Assembly: GCA_905236495.1 (NCBI GenBank)
Contig: CAJOPV010000006.1
Location: 1-11,127, forward strand
DNA: 11,127 nt
Source: an uncultured Christensenellaceae bacterium
Lineage (GTDB): Bacteria; Bacillota; Clostridia; Christensenellales; Aristaeellaceae
Direction: 5' to 3'
The stretch's first letter is position 1, and every line of letters starts with the position of its first letter. The translations under genes and the position numbers were made by a program. The notes beneath the pieces were generated by a model. That model had not been told where the DNA came from, ran no database searches, and saw nothing but the letters and a program-made list of their open reading frames with translations. Of the stretch, positions 1 through 6,397 are shown piece after piece.

Positions 1-5
1 CCCCC

Positions 6-854
6 ATGCCCCTGCCTCCCCGGACGGAGGAAGGGTTCCTGTCGGAGGCGGCGGAGGGAGAGGAATTCATCTATGCCGATGCCGACGAGGGATTGTGGAT
101 CTATCTCAGCGCCTCCCTGGCCATCGAGATCAGGCGATGCCGGGATGCATCCATGCCCCTGGTATGGTATGAAGCGGATATCCGCTGCAGCCCCGAAACG
201 CCGCTGGTTTCCTACATCAACGGCAGCCGGGGCACCAGCCTCATCAATCCCGAAGCCTTCGCCAGGCAAAAGGGCATCGTGCTTGCCATGTCCGACGATC
301 ATTACGGGCACCGCATCAACGAAAAGACGGATGGCTCCGCCGGGATCATCATTCGGGAAGGAAAATTGATCGCCGATGACGACAGGAAGCCCTTCTCCGT
401 ATGCAGCCTGGACGTGCTGGCGGTATTCGGGGACGGCAGCATGAAAACCTTCGCCCGCAAGGCCCATACCGCCCAGGAATACCTGGATATGGGCGCCGTT
501 TCCGTGTATTCCTTCGGGCCCATCCTGGTGCAGGACGGGGAAATATCGGAGGCGGTTTTGAACCTCAAGGAAAAGTACCGGGAGCCCCGCATCGCCCTGG
601 GCATGATCGAGCCGTATCACTACTGCGTGATCTGCGTAGAGGGCAGGCAGGACCGCTCCAAGGGCGCGCAGCTTCCGTGGCTGGCGGAGAAAATGCAGGA
701 AAAGGGCGTTCAGGAAGCGCTGAACATGGACGGCGGCGGCACCTCCGTGCTGGTGTTCATGGGAAAGCGCGTGGATCGCCGGGGAAATTTCTCCACCCGT
801 TCGGTGGGCAGCATGACGGGGTTTGGCTTATCTCCCCAGGTGCCTGAAAAGTAA
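6..854 (+). CDS. Phosphodiester glycosidase family protein (NAGPA-type), probably 5'-partial
   Basis: The visible 282 residues match the NAGPA-type phosphodiester glycosidase fold, related to the enzyme that removes GlcNAc from phosphodiester-linked sugars; bacterial members are thought to act on cell-wall or exopolysaccharide phosphodiesters. Seen: a central IIIREGKLIADD segment (about residues 114-125), SFGPILVQDGEI (169-180), a VEGRQDRSKGAQL stretch (211-223), and the family signature NMDGGGTSVLVF (240-251), followed by a conserved-looking Arg-rich tail. The frame is open to the left edge and only five bases precede the ATG at 6, so no ribosome site can be judged; the real start may lie outside the window. 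No signal peptide is visible in this part. The Hpt gene follows 24 nt later, so they are probably co-transcribed. The family is confident; the substrate is unknown. Confidence 0.82.
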   Translation: MPLPPRTEEGFLSEAAEGEEFIYADADEGLWIYLSASLAIEIRRCRDASMPLVWYEADIRCSPETPLVSYINGSRGTSLINPEAFARQKGIVLAMSDDHYGHRINEKTDGSAGIIIREGKLIADDDRKPFSVCSLDVLAVFGDGSMKTFARKAHTAQEYLDMGAVSVYSFGPILVQDGEISEAVLNLKEKYREPRIALGMIEPYHYCVICVEGRQDRSKGAQLPWLAEKMQEKGVQEALNMDGGGTSVLVFMGKRVDRRGNFSTRSVGSMTGFGLSPQVPEK

Positions 855-862
855 AGCTTGAT

Positions 863-870
863 GGAGGAGG
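863..870 (+). promoter_or_regulatory. Ribosome binding site of the Hpt gene
   Basis: GGAGGAGG lies 8 nt before the ATG at 879. It overlaps an in-frame ATG at 861 and an in-frame TTG at 858, which therefore cannot use it. This decides the start in favour of 879. Confidence 0.7.
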
Positions 871-878
871 TTTTTTCC

Positions 879-1223
879 ATGCTGACGATGGAAGCGCTGA
901 AAGCTTACGGCGCGGATACGGCCCAGGGCCTTGCCCGGTGCATGAACAACGAAAATTTTTACCTGCGGCTGGTGGGGATGGAGCTGGGGGACAGGAACTT
1001 TGACAAGCTGTCCCAGGCCCTCAAGGAGGGCGACGCCAAAGCGGGCTTTGAGGCCGCTCACGCCCTGAAAGGCGCCGTGGGCAACCTGGCCCTGACCCCG
1101 ATCTACGAGCCCGTCTGCAAGCTGACGGAGCTGCTCCGGGGCCAAGATGACGTGCCGGATACCGGCGATCTGCTGCCCCAAATTCAAAAAGCCTTTGCCG
1201 ACCTTAAAGCCTTAGCGGAGTAA
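879..1223 (+). CDS. Hpt domain phosphotransfer protein
   Basis: A 114-residue, mostly helical protein consisting of essentially one histidine phosphotransfer (Hpt) domain. The key motif is AAHALKGAVGNL, with the phospho-accepting His at about residue 61, followed by a second helix pair (YEPVCKLTELL). Hpt proteins relay phosphate between a hybrid histidine kinase and a response regulator in the cytoplasm. No kinase or receiver domain is encoded in the window, so this is an orphan whose partners must be elsewhere or upstream. Start 879 is chosen because a strong GGAGGAGG precedes it at good spacing, while the in-frame ATG at 861 lies inside that site. It follows the glycosidase gene by 24 nt and ends just before a clear terminator, so it is the last gene of its transcript. 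Confidence 0.82.
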   Translation: MLTMEALKAYGADTAQGLARCMNNENFYLRLVGMELGDRNFDKLSQALKEGDAKAGFEAAHALKGAVGNLALTPIYEPVCKLTELLRGQDDVPDTGDLLPQIQKAFADLKALAE

Positions 1224-1230
1224 GAAGCGG

Positions 1231-1268
1231 ATCGGCCTGCTGAAAAGCGGGCCGGTTTTTTTTGTTTT
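1231..1268 (+). terminator. Intrinsic terminator after the Hpt gene
   Basis: The arms CGGCCTGC (1233-1240) and GCGGGCCG (1247-1254) pair with one G-T wobble around a 6-nt loop. The stem can extend to 1231/1256 with a further wobble and an A-T pair. Eight T (1256-1263) and a second T-rich stretch follow. This is a textbook Rho-independent terminator and closes the glycosidase-Hpt transcript. Confidence 0.9.
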
Positions 1269-1294
1269 CTCTTTCCTGGCAGCGGCTGGGATCA

Positions 1295-1323
1295 TTGACA
1301 GGAAAAGCATCTTCCCATATAAT
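1295..1323 (+). promoter_or_regulatory. Consensus sigma-A promoter of the BTAD-type regulator
   Basis: TTGACA (1295-1300) and TATAAT (1318-1323) are separated by exactly 17 bp, a 12/12 match to the vegetative consensus. The expected start of transcription near 1330 gives a leader of about 55 nt before the ATG at 1386. It lies directly after the preceding terminator, so the regulator is an independent and probably strongly transcribed unit. Confidence 0.88.
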
Positions 1324-1385
1324 ATGAATAATCGCTTCATATGCGTTTTTGGCTTTTCGGATGAAACGGGAAAGAGGGGATGCGC

Positions 1386-2585
1386 ATGGAGCATCGGGTG
1401 CTCATCTGCCTGCTGGGAGATATTACGGTCCGGGTGGACGACGGGGAACCGGTGCGCCTGACGGCGAAAAGCCGCATGGGCGCCAGCCTGATGGAATATT
1501 TGATTTTGCAGCGGGGCGCCCCGGTGCAGGGCGGGCGGCTGATCCGCGAGCTTTGGACCGAACGCAGCGGCAAAAACCCGGAAAACGCCCTGAAAACCAT
1601 GGTGAGCAGGCTGCGGGCCATGCTGCACGATATTTGCGTGGGCCTGGGGGACTGCGTGGCCTGCGGCGCGGGGGGCTATTACTGGCAGCCTCAGCCCGGG
1701 GTGCGGGTGGATGCGCTGGATATCCTGGAGGGCAGGGAAAAGCTGCGGCCCGATACGCCGGATAAGGAAAAACGGGCCATTTTGGAAAGGATCGCCGCCG
1801 CCTATACCGCCGATCTGTACAATTCCGGCGATATCGCCAGCGGCAGCGCGCTGGTGAATTACCTGCACAAGGAATACCTGGACGCGGTGTATGCCCTGGT
1901 GGATCTGCTGCGGGAGGAAAAGAACTGGCAGGAGATCGACCGGGTATGCCGCCGGGCCCAGACCATCGACGACCGGGACGAAAGGCTGCATATGGAAAGC
2001 ATGAACGCCATGCTGCGCCTGGATCGGATGGGGGAGGCCACGGAGGAATACCGCCGGCTGATGCACAGGCGCCGGGCGGAGGATCGGGGGGACCAGGAGG
2101 GGGAAGTACGCTCCTCGGTGCTGGTGCTGCACGAAGCCGGGCGGCAGCTGAGGCTGAACCTGGATACCATCTGCCGGGAGCTTCGGGATCAGGACCGGGA
2201 CCGGCGGGGGCCCTTCTTCTGCGATTATGATGCCTTCAAGGAAATTTACAATATCCAGATGCGCAACCTGGAACGCCTGGGAAGCACCATGTTTTTGGGC
2301 GTTATCCTGGTCTCCGGGGAGGAAAGCGAGTTTTCCTCCGTCAGCCGGGAAAGCGGCATGGCGGGCCTGATGGAAATTTTGCGAAATAACCTGCGCAAGG
2401 GCGATATCGTCACCCGCATTTCCCCGGATACCCTGGCGATGCTGCTGCCCACGGTGAATTATCAGACGGGCAGCATGGTGATGGAGCGCATCGAAAAGCA
2501 GTTTTACCGGGAATACCCCACCGGCGGCGTCGCCATGCATTACCGCATCGCGCCACTGGGCACCGTCATAGCCCAGGCCGAATGA
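1386..2585 (+). CDS. BTAD/SARP-like winged-helix regulator with a degenerate GGDEF-like C-terminus
   Basis: A 399-residue putative transcriptional regulator. Residues 1-107 read as an OmpR/SARP-type winged helix (LLGDITVRVDDGEPVRL start, then LIRELWTER and ALKTMVSRLRAML helices, then a YYW beta-hairpin). Residues about 108-255 are a helical BTAD-like region (YLDAVYALVDLL, EATEEYRRLMH). Residues about 275-395 resemble a GGDEF domain in layout: a segment ending RKGDIVTRISPDTLAMLLP (327-345) sits where active cyclases have RxGGDEF, so GGDEF is replaced by ISPDT and catalysis is unlikely. Start 1386 is chosen over the ATG at 1380 because GAGGGG (1374-1379) abuts 1380 but sits 6 nt before 1386. 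It has its own consensus promoter and lies just upstream of the pilus-like operon. The C-terminal assignment is an inference from motif layout. Confidence 0.75.
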   Translation: MEHRVLICLLGDITVRVDDGEPVRLTAKSRMGASLMEYLILQRGAPVQGGRLIRELWTERSGKNPENALKTMVSRLRAMLHDICVGLGDCVACGAGGYYWQPQPGVRVDALDILEGREKLRPDTPDKEKRAILERIAAAYTADLYNSGDIASGSALVNYLHKEYLDAVYALVDLLREEKNWQEIDRVCRRAQTIDDRDERLHMESMNAMLRLDRMGEATEEYRRLMHRRRAEDRGDQEGEVRSSVLVLHEAGRQLRLNLDTICRELRDQDRDRRGPFFCDYDAFKEIYNIQMRNLERLGSTMFLGVILVSGEESEFSSVSRESGMAGLMEILRNNLRKGDIVTRISPDTLAMLLPTVNYQTGSMVMERIEKQFYREYPTGGVAMHYRIAPLGTVIAQAE

Positions 2586-2645
2586 AGGCATGGCGCGAGA
2601 AATGAGAAAAACAGCGGTAACATCGCGGCTTTTACAATCTTTTCT

Positions 2646-2694
2646 TTGACAAACGCAGGCATTTGTAGCATAATAGAAGATAGACGGGTATAAT
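2646..2694 (+). promoter_or_regulatory. Sigma-A-like promoter of the pilus-like operon
   Basis: TTGACA (2646-2651) and CATAAT (2669-2674) are spaced by 17 bp, one mismatch from consensus. A second, perfect TATAAT occurs at 2689-2694 but has no recognisable -35 at the right distance (TAGCAT at 2666-2671), so it is a weaker alternative. Transcription from the first would start near 2681 and give a leader of about 160 nt. Confidence 0.75.
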
Positions 2695-2704
2695 ATGGTT
2701 TTTC

Positions 2705-2819
2705 CGCGGGAGACGCGGGAGCAAGCATTCATCCGGCGCGGCATGCGCATTCACGGAAACGCAATGATCTGAACGGGGCGGCGCCCCGCTGCATGGATCC
2801 CAGACCGGGCTGCCCGGTC
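2705..2819 (+). promoter_or_regulatory. Structured 5' leader of the operon (two strong hairpins)
   Basis: The leader before the transglutaminase-like gene contains an 8-nt direct repeat CGCGGGAG (2705-2712 and 2714-2721). It also holds a hairpin CGGGGC-GGC-GCCCCG (2774-2788) and a perfect inverted repeat GACCGGGC-T-GCCCGGTC (2803-2819). The second hairpin ends about 5 nt before the AAAGGAG ribosome site. Neither hairpin is followed by a U-run, so simple attenuation is not indicated. A translational control element or a stabilising 5' structure is possible. No known riboswitch core was recognised. Confidence 0.5.
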
Positions 2820-2842
2820 ATCGGAAAGGAGTGGAGAGCGGT

Positions 2843-3667
2843 ATGAGATACAAACGGTATCTCGTATTTCTGACCGCTGCGCTGGCGATATGCCTGAGTA
2901 TGTTCCTGGGCGCCGGCGTATTGGCGGAGGGAGAAGCCAAGTGGCCTGAAAGCCCGGGGAAAAACGTCAAAAAGAGCGAGAAGCTGAAAGTTGACCTGAG
3001 CAATATGAGCGAGGGCTACTTTACGGCGGCTGTGCAGAAAAAGACCAGCAAAGCCTTGAAGCTCCGCGTTGCCTTCAACGGCGATACCCTGACCTATGAC
3101 CTGAACGGCAAGGGGGATAACGAGGTGTTCCCCTTCCAGATGGGCAGCGGCAAGTATGAGATCACCCTGTGGGAAAACGTATCGGGGAAAAAGTATTCCC
3201 AGGCGGGAAAGGTCACCGTCACCGTGAAGCTGACCCGGGAGGATGGGGCTTTCCTCTATCCCAGCCAGTACGTATTCTACACCATCGATTCCAAGGCGGT
3301 GGCGAAGGCGGCGGAGCTGTGCGAGGGCAAAACGGAAAAAGAGGCCTTCGACGCGGTTTGTAGTTTTATGAAGACCCAGTTCGTCTATGACTTCGTAAAA
3401 GCCGCCACCATCAAGCCCGGGGTGCTGCCGGATATCGACGGCTGCTACGACAAGCACATGGGCGTGTGCCAGGATCTGAGCGCCATCATGGCCTGCATGC
3501 TGCGCACCCAGGGCATCCCATGCAAGCTGATGATCGGCTACGCGGATAAGCAGTATCACGCCTGGACGGTGACGATCATCAACGGCGAAGAGGTGTTTTA
3601 CGATCCCACGGCGGCGCTGAACGCCATATCCAAGCCGAAAAACTACTCTGTGGAACGCTTTTACTGA
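2843..3667 (+). CDS. Secreted transglutaminase-like cysteine enzyme
   Basis: A 274-residue exported protein. Residues 1-28 form a typical signal peptide (basic MRYKRY start, hydrophobic core, cleavage after GVLA). Residues about 30-140 look like a beta-rich N-terminal region, and about 150-260 form a transglutaminase-like core. The catalytic triad is visible: Cys209 in HMGVCQDLSA, His239 in YHAWT, Asp254 in FYDPT. Such enzymes act as transamidases, proteases or peptide hydrolases outside the cell; the substrate here is unknown. The ATG at 2843 is chosen because AAAGGAG (2825-2831) and GGAGAG (2833-2838) precede it and the signal peptide begins there; an in-frame GTG at 2831 overlaps the ribosome site. 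It is the first gene of the pilus-like operon, and its stop overlaps the ribosome site region of the next gene, implying coupled expression with the membrane platform protein. Confidence 0.85.
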   Translation: MRYKRYLVFLTAALAICLSMFLGAGVLAEGEAKWPESPGKNVKKSEKLKVDLSNMSEGYFTAAVQKKTSKALKLRVAFNGDTLTYDLNGKGDNEVFPFQMGSGKYEITLWENVSGKKYSQAGKVTVTVKLTREDGAFLYPSQYVFYTIDSKAVAKAAELCEGKTEKEAFDAVCSFMKTQFVYDFVKAATIKPGVLPDIDGCYDKHMGVCQDLSAIMACMLRTQGIPCKLMIGYADKQYHAWTVTIINGEEVFYDPTAALNAISKPKNYSVERFY

Positions 3668-3668
3668 T

Positions 3669-3675
3669 GGAGGAG
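3669..3675 (+). promoter_or_regulatory. Ribosome binding site of the GspF/PilC-like gene
   Basis: GGAGGAG lies 6 nt before the ATG at 3682 and directly after the stop codon of the upstream gene (3665-3667). The in-frame ATG at 3667 overlaps both the stop and this site, so 3682 is the better start. Confidence 0.65.
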
Positions 3676-3681
3676 ATAGAA

Positions 3682-4731
3682 ATGAGCAAGAAAAACAATA
3701 ACGGCCTTTCCGCCGCCGAATTGAGCAATTTCTGCGGGCAGGTGGCCCTGATCCTGGAAGCGGGGCTGCCCCTCTACGACGGCATGGAAACCCTGGCCGG
3801 CGCCGATAAGGGCAGCGCCAACGCGGATATTTACGCCTCCGCCAGCAAAGGGGTCACGGAGACGGGCTCCCTGTACGACGCCTTGAAGGACGACAATCGC
3901 TGGCCCGATTACCTGGTGGAAATGGTGGGCATCGGCGAGCGCAGCGGGCAATTGGATAAGGTGATGCGGGGGCTGGAGGAATACTACGCCAGAGAAGACC
4001 GCATCCGCTCCTCCGTCGTCAGCGCCGTCACTTATCCTTTGGTGCTGGGCGTGATGCTGGTGATCATCGTGCTGATCCTTCTTTGGAAGGTGCTGCCCGT
4101 GTTCCGCCGGGTGCTCAGCAGCATGGGCGTGGGCATGACCGAATCCGGCAGCGCCCTGATGAGCCTGGGCGTGGCTGTGGGCTGGATCGTGCTGGCGCTG
4201 GTGGCGCTGGTGGTGATCGTGGTGCTGGCGGGGGTCATTTTGCTCCGCACCAAGCACCGGGATAAGGTGATGAGCCTGATCCAGAAGGTGCTTCCCTCCC
4301 TGCAGCGGCTGAACCGCAAGCTCAGCGCTTCCCGGGTGGCAAGCGTGCTGAGCATGATGCTCTCCGGCGGCTTCCCCACGGGGGAGGCGCTGGAAATGAC
4401 CTCCAAGGTTCTAAGCGACGTGGAGGCCGCCAAGAAGGTGGAAAGCATCCGGGACAGCCTGGAGGGCGGCAGCACCTTTGCCGACGCCGTGACGGATACG
4501 GGCCTCTTTGACGAACTGCATAACCGCATGATCACCATGGGCAGCGCCACGGGCCGGGAGGATCAGGTGCTGGGCAAGCTGGCGGCGCTGTATGAAGAGC
4601 AGGTGGAGGACGATATCACCCGACTGGTCGCCATTATCGAGCCCACGTTGGTGGCCCTCCTGTCCGTGGTTATCGGCGCGGTGCTCCTGTCCGTGATGCT
4701 GCCCATGGCGGGCATTCTGTCCAGCCTGTAA
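3682..4731 (+). CDS. Type II secretion/type IV pilus inner-membrane platform protein (GspF/PilC family)
   Basis: A 349-residue polytopic membrane protein with the duplicated T2SSF architecture. The first cytoplasmic domain (about residues 13-115) carries FCGQVALILEAGLPL and ends in SAVTYPLVL, leading into TM1 (about 117-140). TM2 is at about 160-188. A second cytoplasmic domain (about 212-315) carries SRVASVLSMMLSGG, EALEMT and LAALYEEQVEDDI. TM3 is at about 320-346. In type II secretion and type IV pili this protein is the membrane platform on which the ATPase acts during filament assembly or retraction. It is shorter than the roughly 400-residue PilC/GspF proteins, mainly lacking the N-terminal extension. 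It is preceded by the transglutaminase-like gene and followed 21 nt later by a small membrane protein. The PilT-type ATPase further down is the likely motor partner. Confidence 0.9.
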   Translation: MSKKNNNGLSAAELSNFCGQVALILEAGLPLYDGMETLAGADKGSANADIYASASKGVTETGSLYDALKDDNRWPDYLVEMVGIGERSGQLDKVMRGLEEYYAREDRIRSSVVSAVTYPLVLGVMLVIIVLILLWKVLPVFRRVLSSMGVGMTESGSALMSLGVAVGWIVLALVALVVIVVLAGVILLRTKHRDKVMSLIQKVLPSLQRLNRKLSASRVASVLSMMLSGGFPTGEALEMTSKVLSDVEAAKKVESIRDSLEGGSTFADAVTDTGLFDELHNRMITMGSATGREDQVLGKLAALYEEQVEDDITRLVAIIEPTLVALLSVVIGAVLLSVMLPMAGILSSL

Positions 4732-4752
4732 GGCCGGGGGAAGGGACGCGAC

Positions 4753-5058
4753 ATGAACCGAAGGGACGTTTTGAAGCTCCTGGCCCTGGCGGCGGTGCTG
4801 GTGCTGGCGGTCTTGCTGGTGAATCGGATCGATACGGCCCAGACCCGGGCGGAAAGCGATATCGTCCGGGATGCGGTGAAGACCGCCGCCCTGACCTGCT
4901 ACGCCGTGGAGGGCGCTTATCCCGATACCGTGGAATACCTGCGGGAGCATTATCAACTGGCCTATGACGAGGATCGGTATCTGATCACCTACGAGGCGTT
5001 CGCCTCCAACCTGATCCCCGATATTTACGTAACGGAGAGAGGGGCGACGGGACGTTGA
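4753..5058 (+). CDS. Small membrane-anchored protein, possible pilin-like subunit
   Basis: A 101-residue protein I do not recognise by name. Residues 1-5 are basic (MNRRD) and 7-23 form one hydrophobic segment. A short helix follows (TRAESDIVRDAVKTAALTC), then a compact C-terminal region with AVEGAYPDTVEYL and SNLIPDIYV (about 51-93). The layout (basic tip, one N-terminal membrane helix, small outside domain) suits a minor pilin or pseudopilin, but there is no Gly-Phe prepilin cleavage motif or Glu at +5. AAGGGA ends 6 nt before the ATG. Its stop overlaps the TTG start of the next gene by 4 nt (TTGA), so translation is coupled. The position between a GspF-like protein and other small single-TM proteins supports a role in the same filament or secretion complex, which is an inference. 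Confidence 0.72.
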   Translation: MNRRDVLKLLALAAVLVLAVLLVNRIDTAQTRAESDIVRDAVKTAALTCYAVEGAYPDTVEYLREHYQLAYDEDRYLITYEAFASNLIPDIYVTERGATGR

Positions 5059-5534
5059 GCAAAAGTCAGCCTTCCCACGCCATTTCGGGCGTATTCGTAT
5101 TCCTGCTGCTGGGCATCTTCGCGGTGTTTTCCACTATGATGGTACTGCTGGGGGCCCGCACCTATAAGGCCACCTCCGAGCGCACCCAGCAGCACAACGA
5201 AGGCCGGGTAGCCGCCGCTTACGTGCGCAGCATGATCCGGGGGGACGACGCGAAAAAAGTCATCCGCCTGGAGGAGCTGGGAGATATTCAGGCCGTTACC
5301 ATGACCTATACCTACGATGGCGAGGAGTATTTGACCCGGCTGTACGCCTATGACGGCAGCCTGCGGGAGCTGTTTACCGCCGCGGAATTTGAATTTGACC
5401 CGGAGCAGGGGGAGCCCGTCTGCGCTTTGGATACGCTGACGGGGGAAATGAGCCCCGGGCTTCTGACACTGCATTTAAAGGATAACGACGTGGAAACGAC
5501 GGTGGATATCGCCCTGCGCTGCGCCGTGGATTGA
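5055..5534 (+). CDS. Single-TM exported protein of the pilus-like operon (possibly the DUF4860 type)
   Basis: A 159-residue protein with one N-terminal hydrophobic segment at about residues 10-33 (GVFVFLLLGIFAVFSTMMVL). A helix follows (ARTYKATSERTQQHNEGRVAA), then a beta-rich outside domain (about 75-159) with MTYTYDGEEYLTRLYAYDG. The layout is pilin-like: a hydrophobic helix continuing into an amphipathic helix, then a strand-rich head. From memory it resembles proteins labelled DUF4860 in Clostridia, but I could not check this. The TTG start is chosen because it overlaps the previous stop (TTGA) and keeps the full membrane helix; the first in-frame ATG would cut into it. The GAGAGGGG upstream is about 10 nt away, so initiation is probably weak and dependent on coupling. 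A pilin-like role is inferred. Confidence 0.72.
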   Translation: MSKSQPSHAISGVFVFLLLGIFAVFSTMMVLLGARTYKATSERTQQHNEGRVAAAYVRSMIRGDDAKKVIRLEELGDIQAVTMTYTYDGEEYLTRLYAYDGSLRELFTAAEFEFDPEQGEPVCALDTLTGEMSPGLLTLHLKDNDVETTVDIALRCAVD

Positions 5535-5543
5535 GGTGAGAGA

Positions 5544-5954
5544 ATGAGAAAAACCAATCGCAGCAACGCGCTGCTGGTGGAGCTTATGATCGTGGTGATC
5601 TTCTTTATGCTGGCCTCCACCGTGCTTTTGCGCGTGTTCACCGAATCCCGCAATCAGGGCCAGCGGGCCGGGGCCATCAACGAGGCGCTGGTGGCGGCCC
5701 AGAATACCGCCGATCGGCTCTACGCCGCGGAGGATGGGGCAAACGGGGCCATAAAAGCGCTGAAGGAAATGGGCTTTCAGGCCGACGCGGCTTCCGGCTG
5801 GTTTCTGGAAAACGAGGAATACCGGCTGACGGTTTATTTGAATACGGAGGATCGGGACGCGGGATTGATGCAGCAAGCCACGGTGACGGCCTACCAGGGG
5901 GATCTGGCGCTGTTTTCCCTGCCCGTGGCCCGGTATGAGGAGGCGCAGCCATGA
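5544..5954 (+). CDS. Prepilin-like protein with an atypical cleavage site
   Basis: A 136-residue protein with a type IV prepilin-like N-terminus. A short basic leader (MRKTNRSN) is followed by ALLVELMIVVIFFMLAS, a hydrophobic helix with Glu13 in the position that would be +5 if cleavage occurred after Asn8. Canonical prepilins have Gly at -1; here it is Asn, so either the peptidase tolerates it or the protein is not cleaved. The helix continues into an amphipathic stretch (about residues 28-68), then a small outside domain with repeated strands (EYRLTVYLNTED, ATVTAYQG). GAGGTGAG precedes the ATG. The stop overlaps the next start by 4 nt (ATGA). In context it is the best candidate for a filament or pseudopilin subunit of this operon. 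Alternatives are a minor pilin or an uncleaved membrane protein. Confidence 0.75.
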   Translation: MRKTNRSNALLVELMIVVIFFMLASTVLLRVFTESRNQGQRAGAINEALVAAQNTADRLYAAEDGANGAIKALKEMGFQADAASGWFLENEEYRLTVYLNTEDRDAGLMQQATVTAYQGDLALFSLPVARYEEAQP

Positions 5955-6397
5955 GCCAGAAAAGAAAAAGCAGCATCAGCTTTGGCCCCGGCGCGTCCTC
6001 GCTGATCCTGATATTCGTGGTGCTGAGCATGAGCGTGCTGGGCATGCTGAGCCTGATGAACAGCCGCAACGATATCCGATTGAGCCAGCGCAGCGCCAGC
6101 GTGGTGGAGGCGGTATATGCCCTGAACGTCCAGGCGGAGGAAAGCCGGGCCAGGGTGGATGCGATCTTGCTGGAAGCAGCGAAGGATGCCGCTTCCGACG
6201 ACGCTTATCTGACCGCCGTCAGGGATATGCTGCCGGAAAGCATGACGGTTCGGGAGCGTCTCATCGAATGGACGGAAACGGACGGGCTGAGGAAGCTCAG
6301 CTGCGCCCTGGAGGTGCAGCCCCTGGGCAGCGAAAGCCGCGCCCTGTGGGCCCGGTACAGTCTCACGTCATTGACCGAGGAAGGAGCACAGCCATGA
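5951..6397 (+). CDS. Single-TM membrane protein of the pilus-like operon
   Basis: A 148-residue protein I cannot name. Residues 1-14 are basic to Gly-rich (KRKSS then SFGPG), and 16-36 form one hydrophobic helix (SSLILIFVVLSMSVLGMLSL). A long charged helix follows (about 40-90), then a short strand-rich end (KLSCALEVQPLG). It could be a minor pilin of the PilX/GspK sort, because these also have a hydrophobic N-terminus without a clear +5 Glu. That remains a guess. GAGGAGG lies 7 nt before the ATG, which overlaps the previous stop (ATGA). Its own stop overlaps the PilT start in the same way, so it is tightly coupled to the motor gene. Confidence 0.72.
   Translation: MSQKRKSSISFGPGASSLILIFVVLSMSVLGMLSLMNSRNDIRLSQRSASVVEAVYALNVQAEESRARVDAILLEAAKDAASDDAYLTAVRDMLPESMTVRERLIEWTETDGLRKLSCALEVQPLGSESRALWARYSLTSLTEEGAQP

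Noticed and set aside
2613..2633. Terminator after the BTAD regulator
   Set aside because: AGCGGT and GCGGCT pair with a G-G mismatch and only four T follow; too weak to call.
1212..2750. Long antisense open frame opposite the BTAD regulator
   Set aside because: It has low-complexity, His/Pro/Gln-rich translation typical of the reverse of GC-rich coding DNA and no recognisable domain. The forward gene has a consensus promoter, a ribosome site and clear domains.
2700..2842. c-di-GMP riboswitch (GEMM class I) in the operon leader
   Set aside because: The CCGGGCTGCCCGG stretch recalls its 3' helix, but the required GCAAA-type core and GNRA tetraloop arrangement are not found, so no call is made; a covariance search would settle it.
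2729..3559. Antisense open frame opposite the transglutaminase-like gene
   Set aside because: The forward gene has a signal peptide and a catalytic triad; the reverse frame is a composition artefact.
5935..6393. Upstream extension of the pilT frame by 153 codons
   Set aside because: The extension runs through the preceding gene in another frame and reads Arg/Gly/Gln-rich. A ribosome site and ATGA overlap support the start at 6394.
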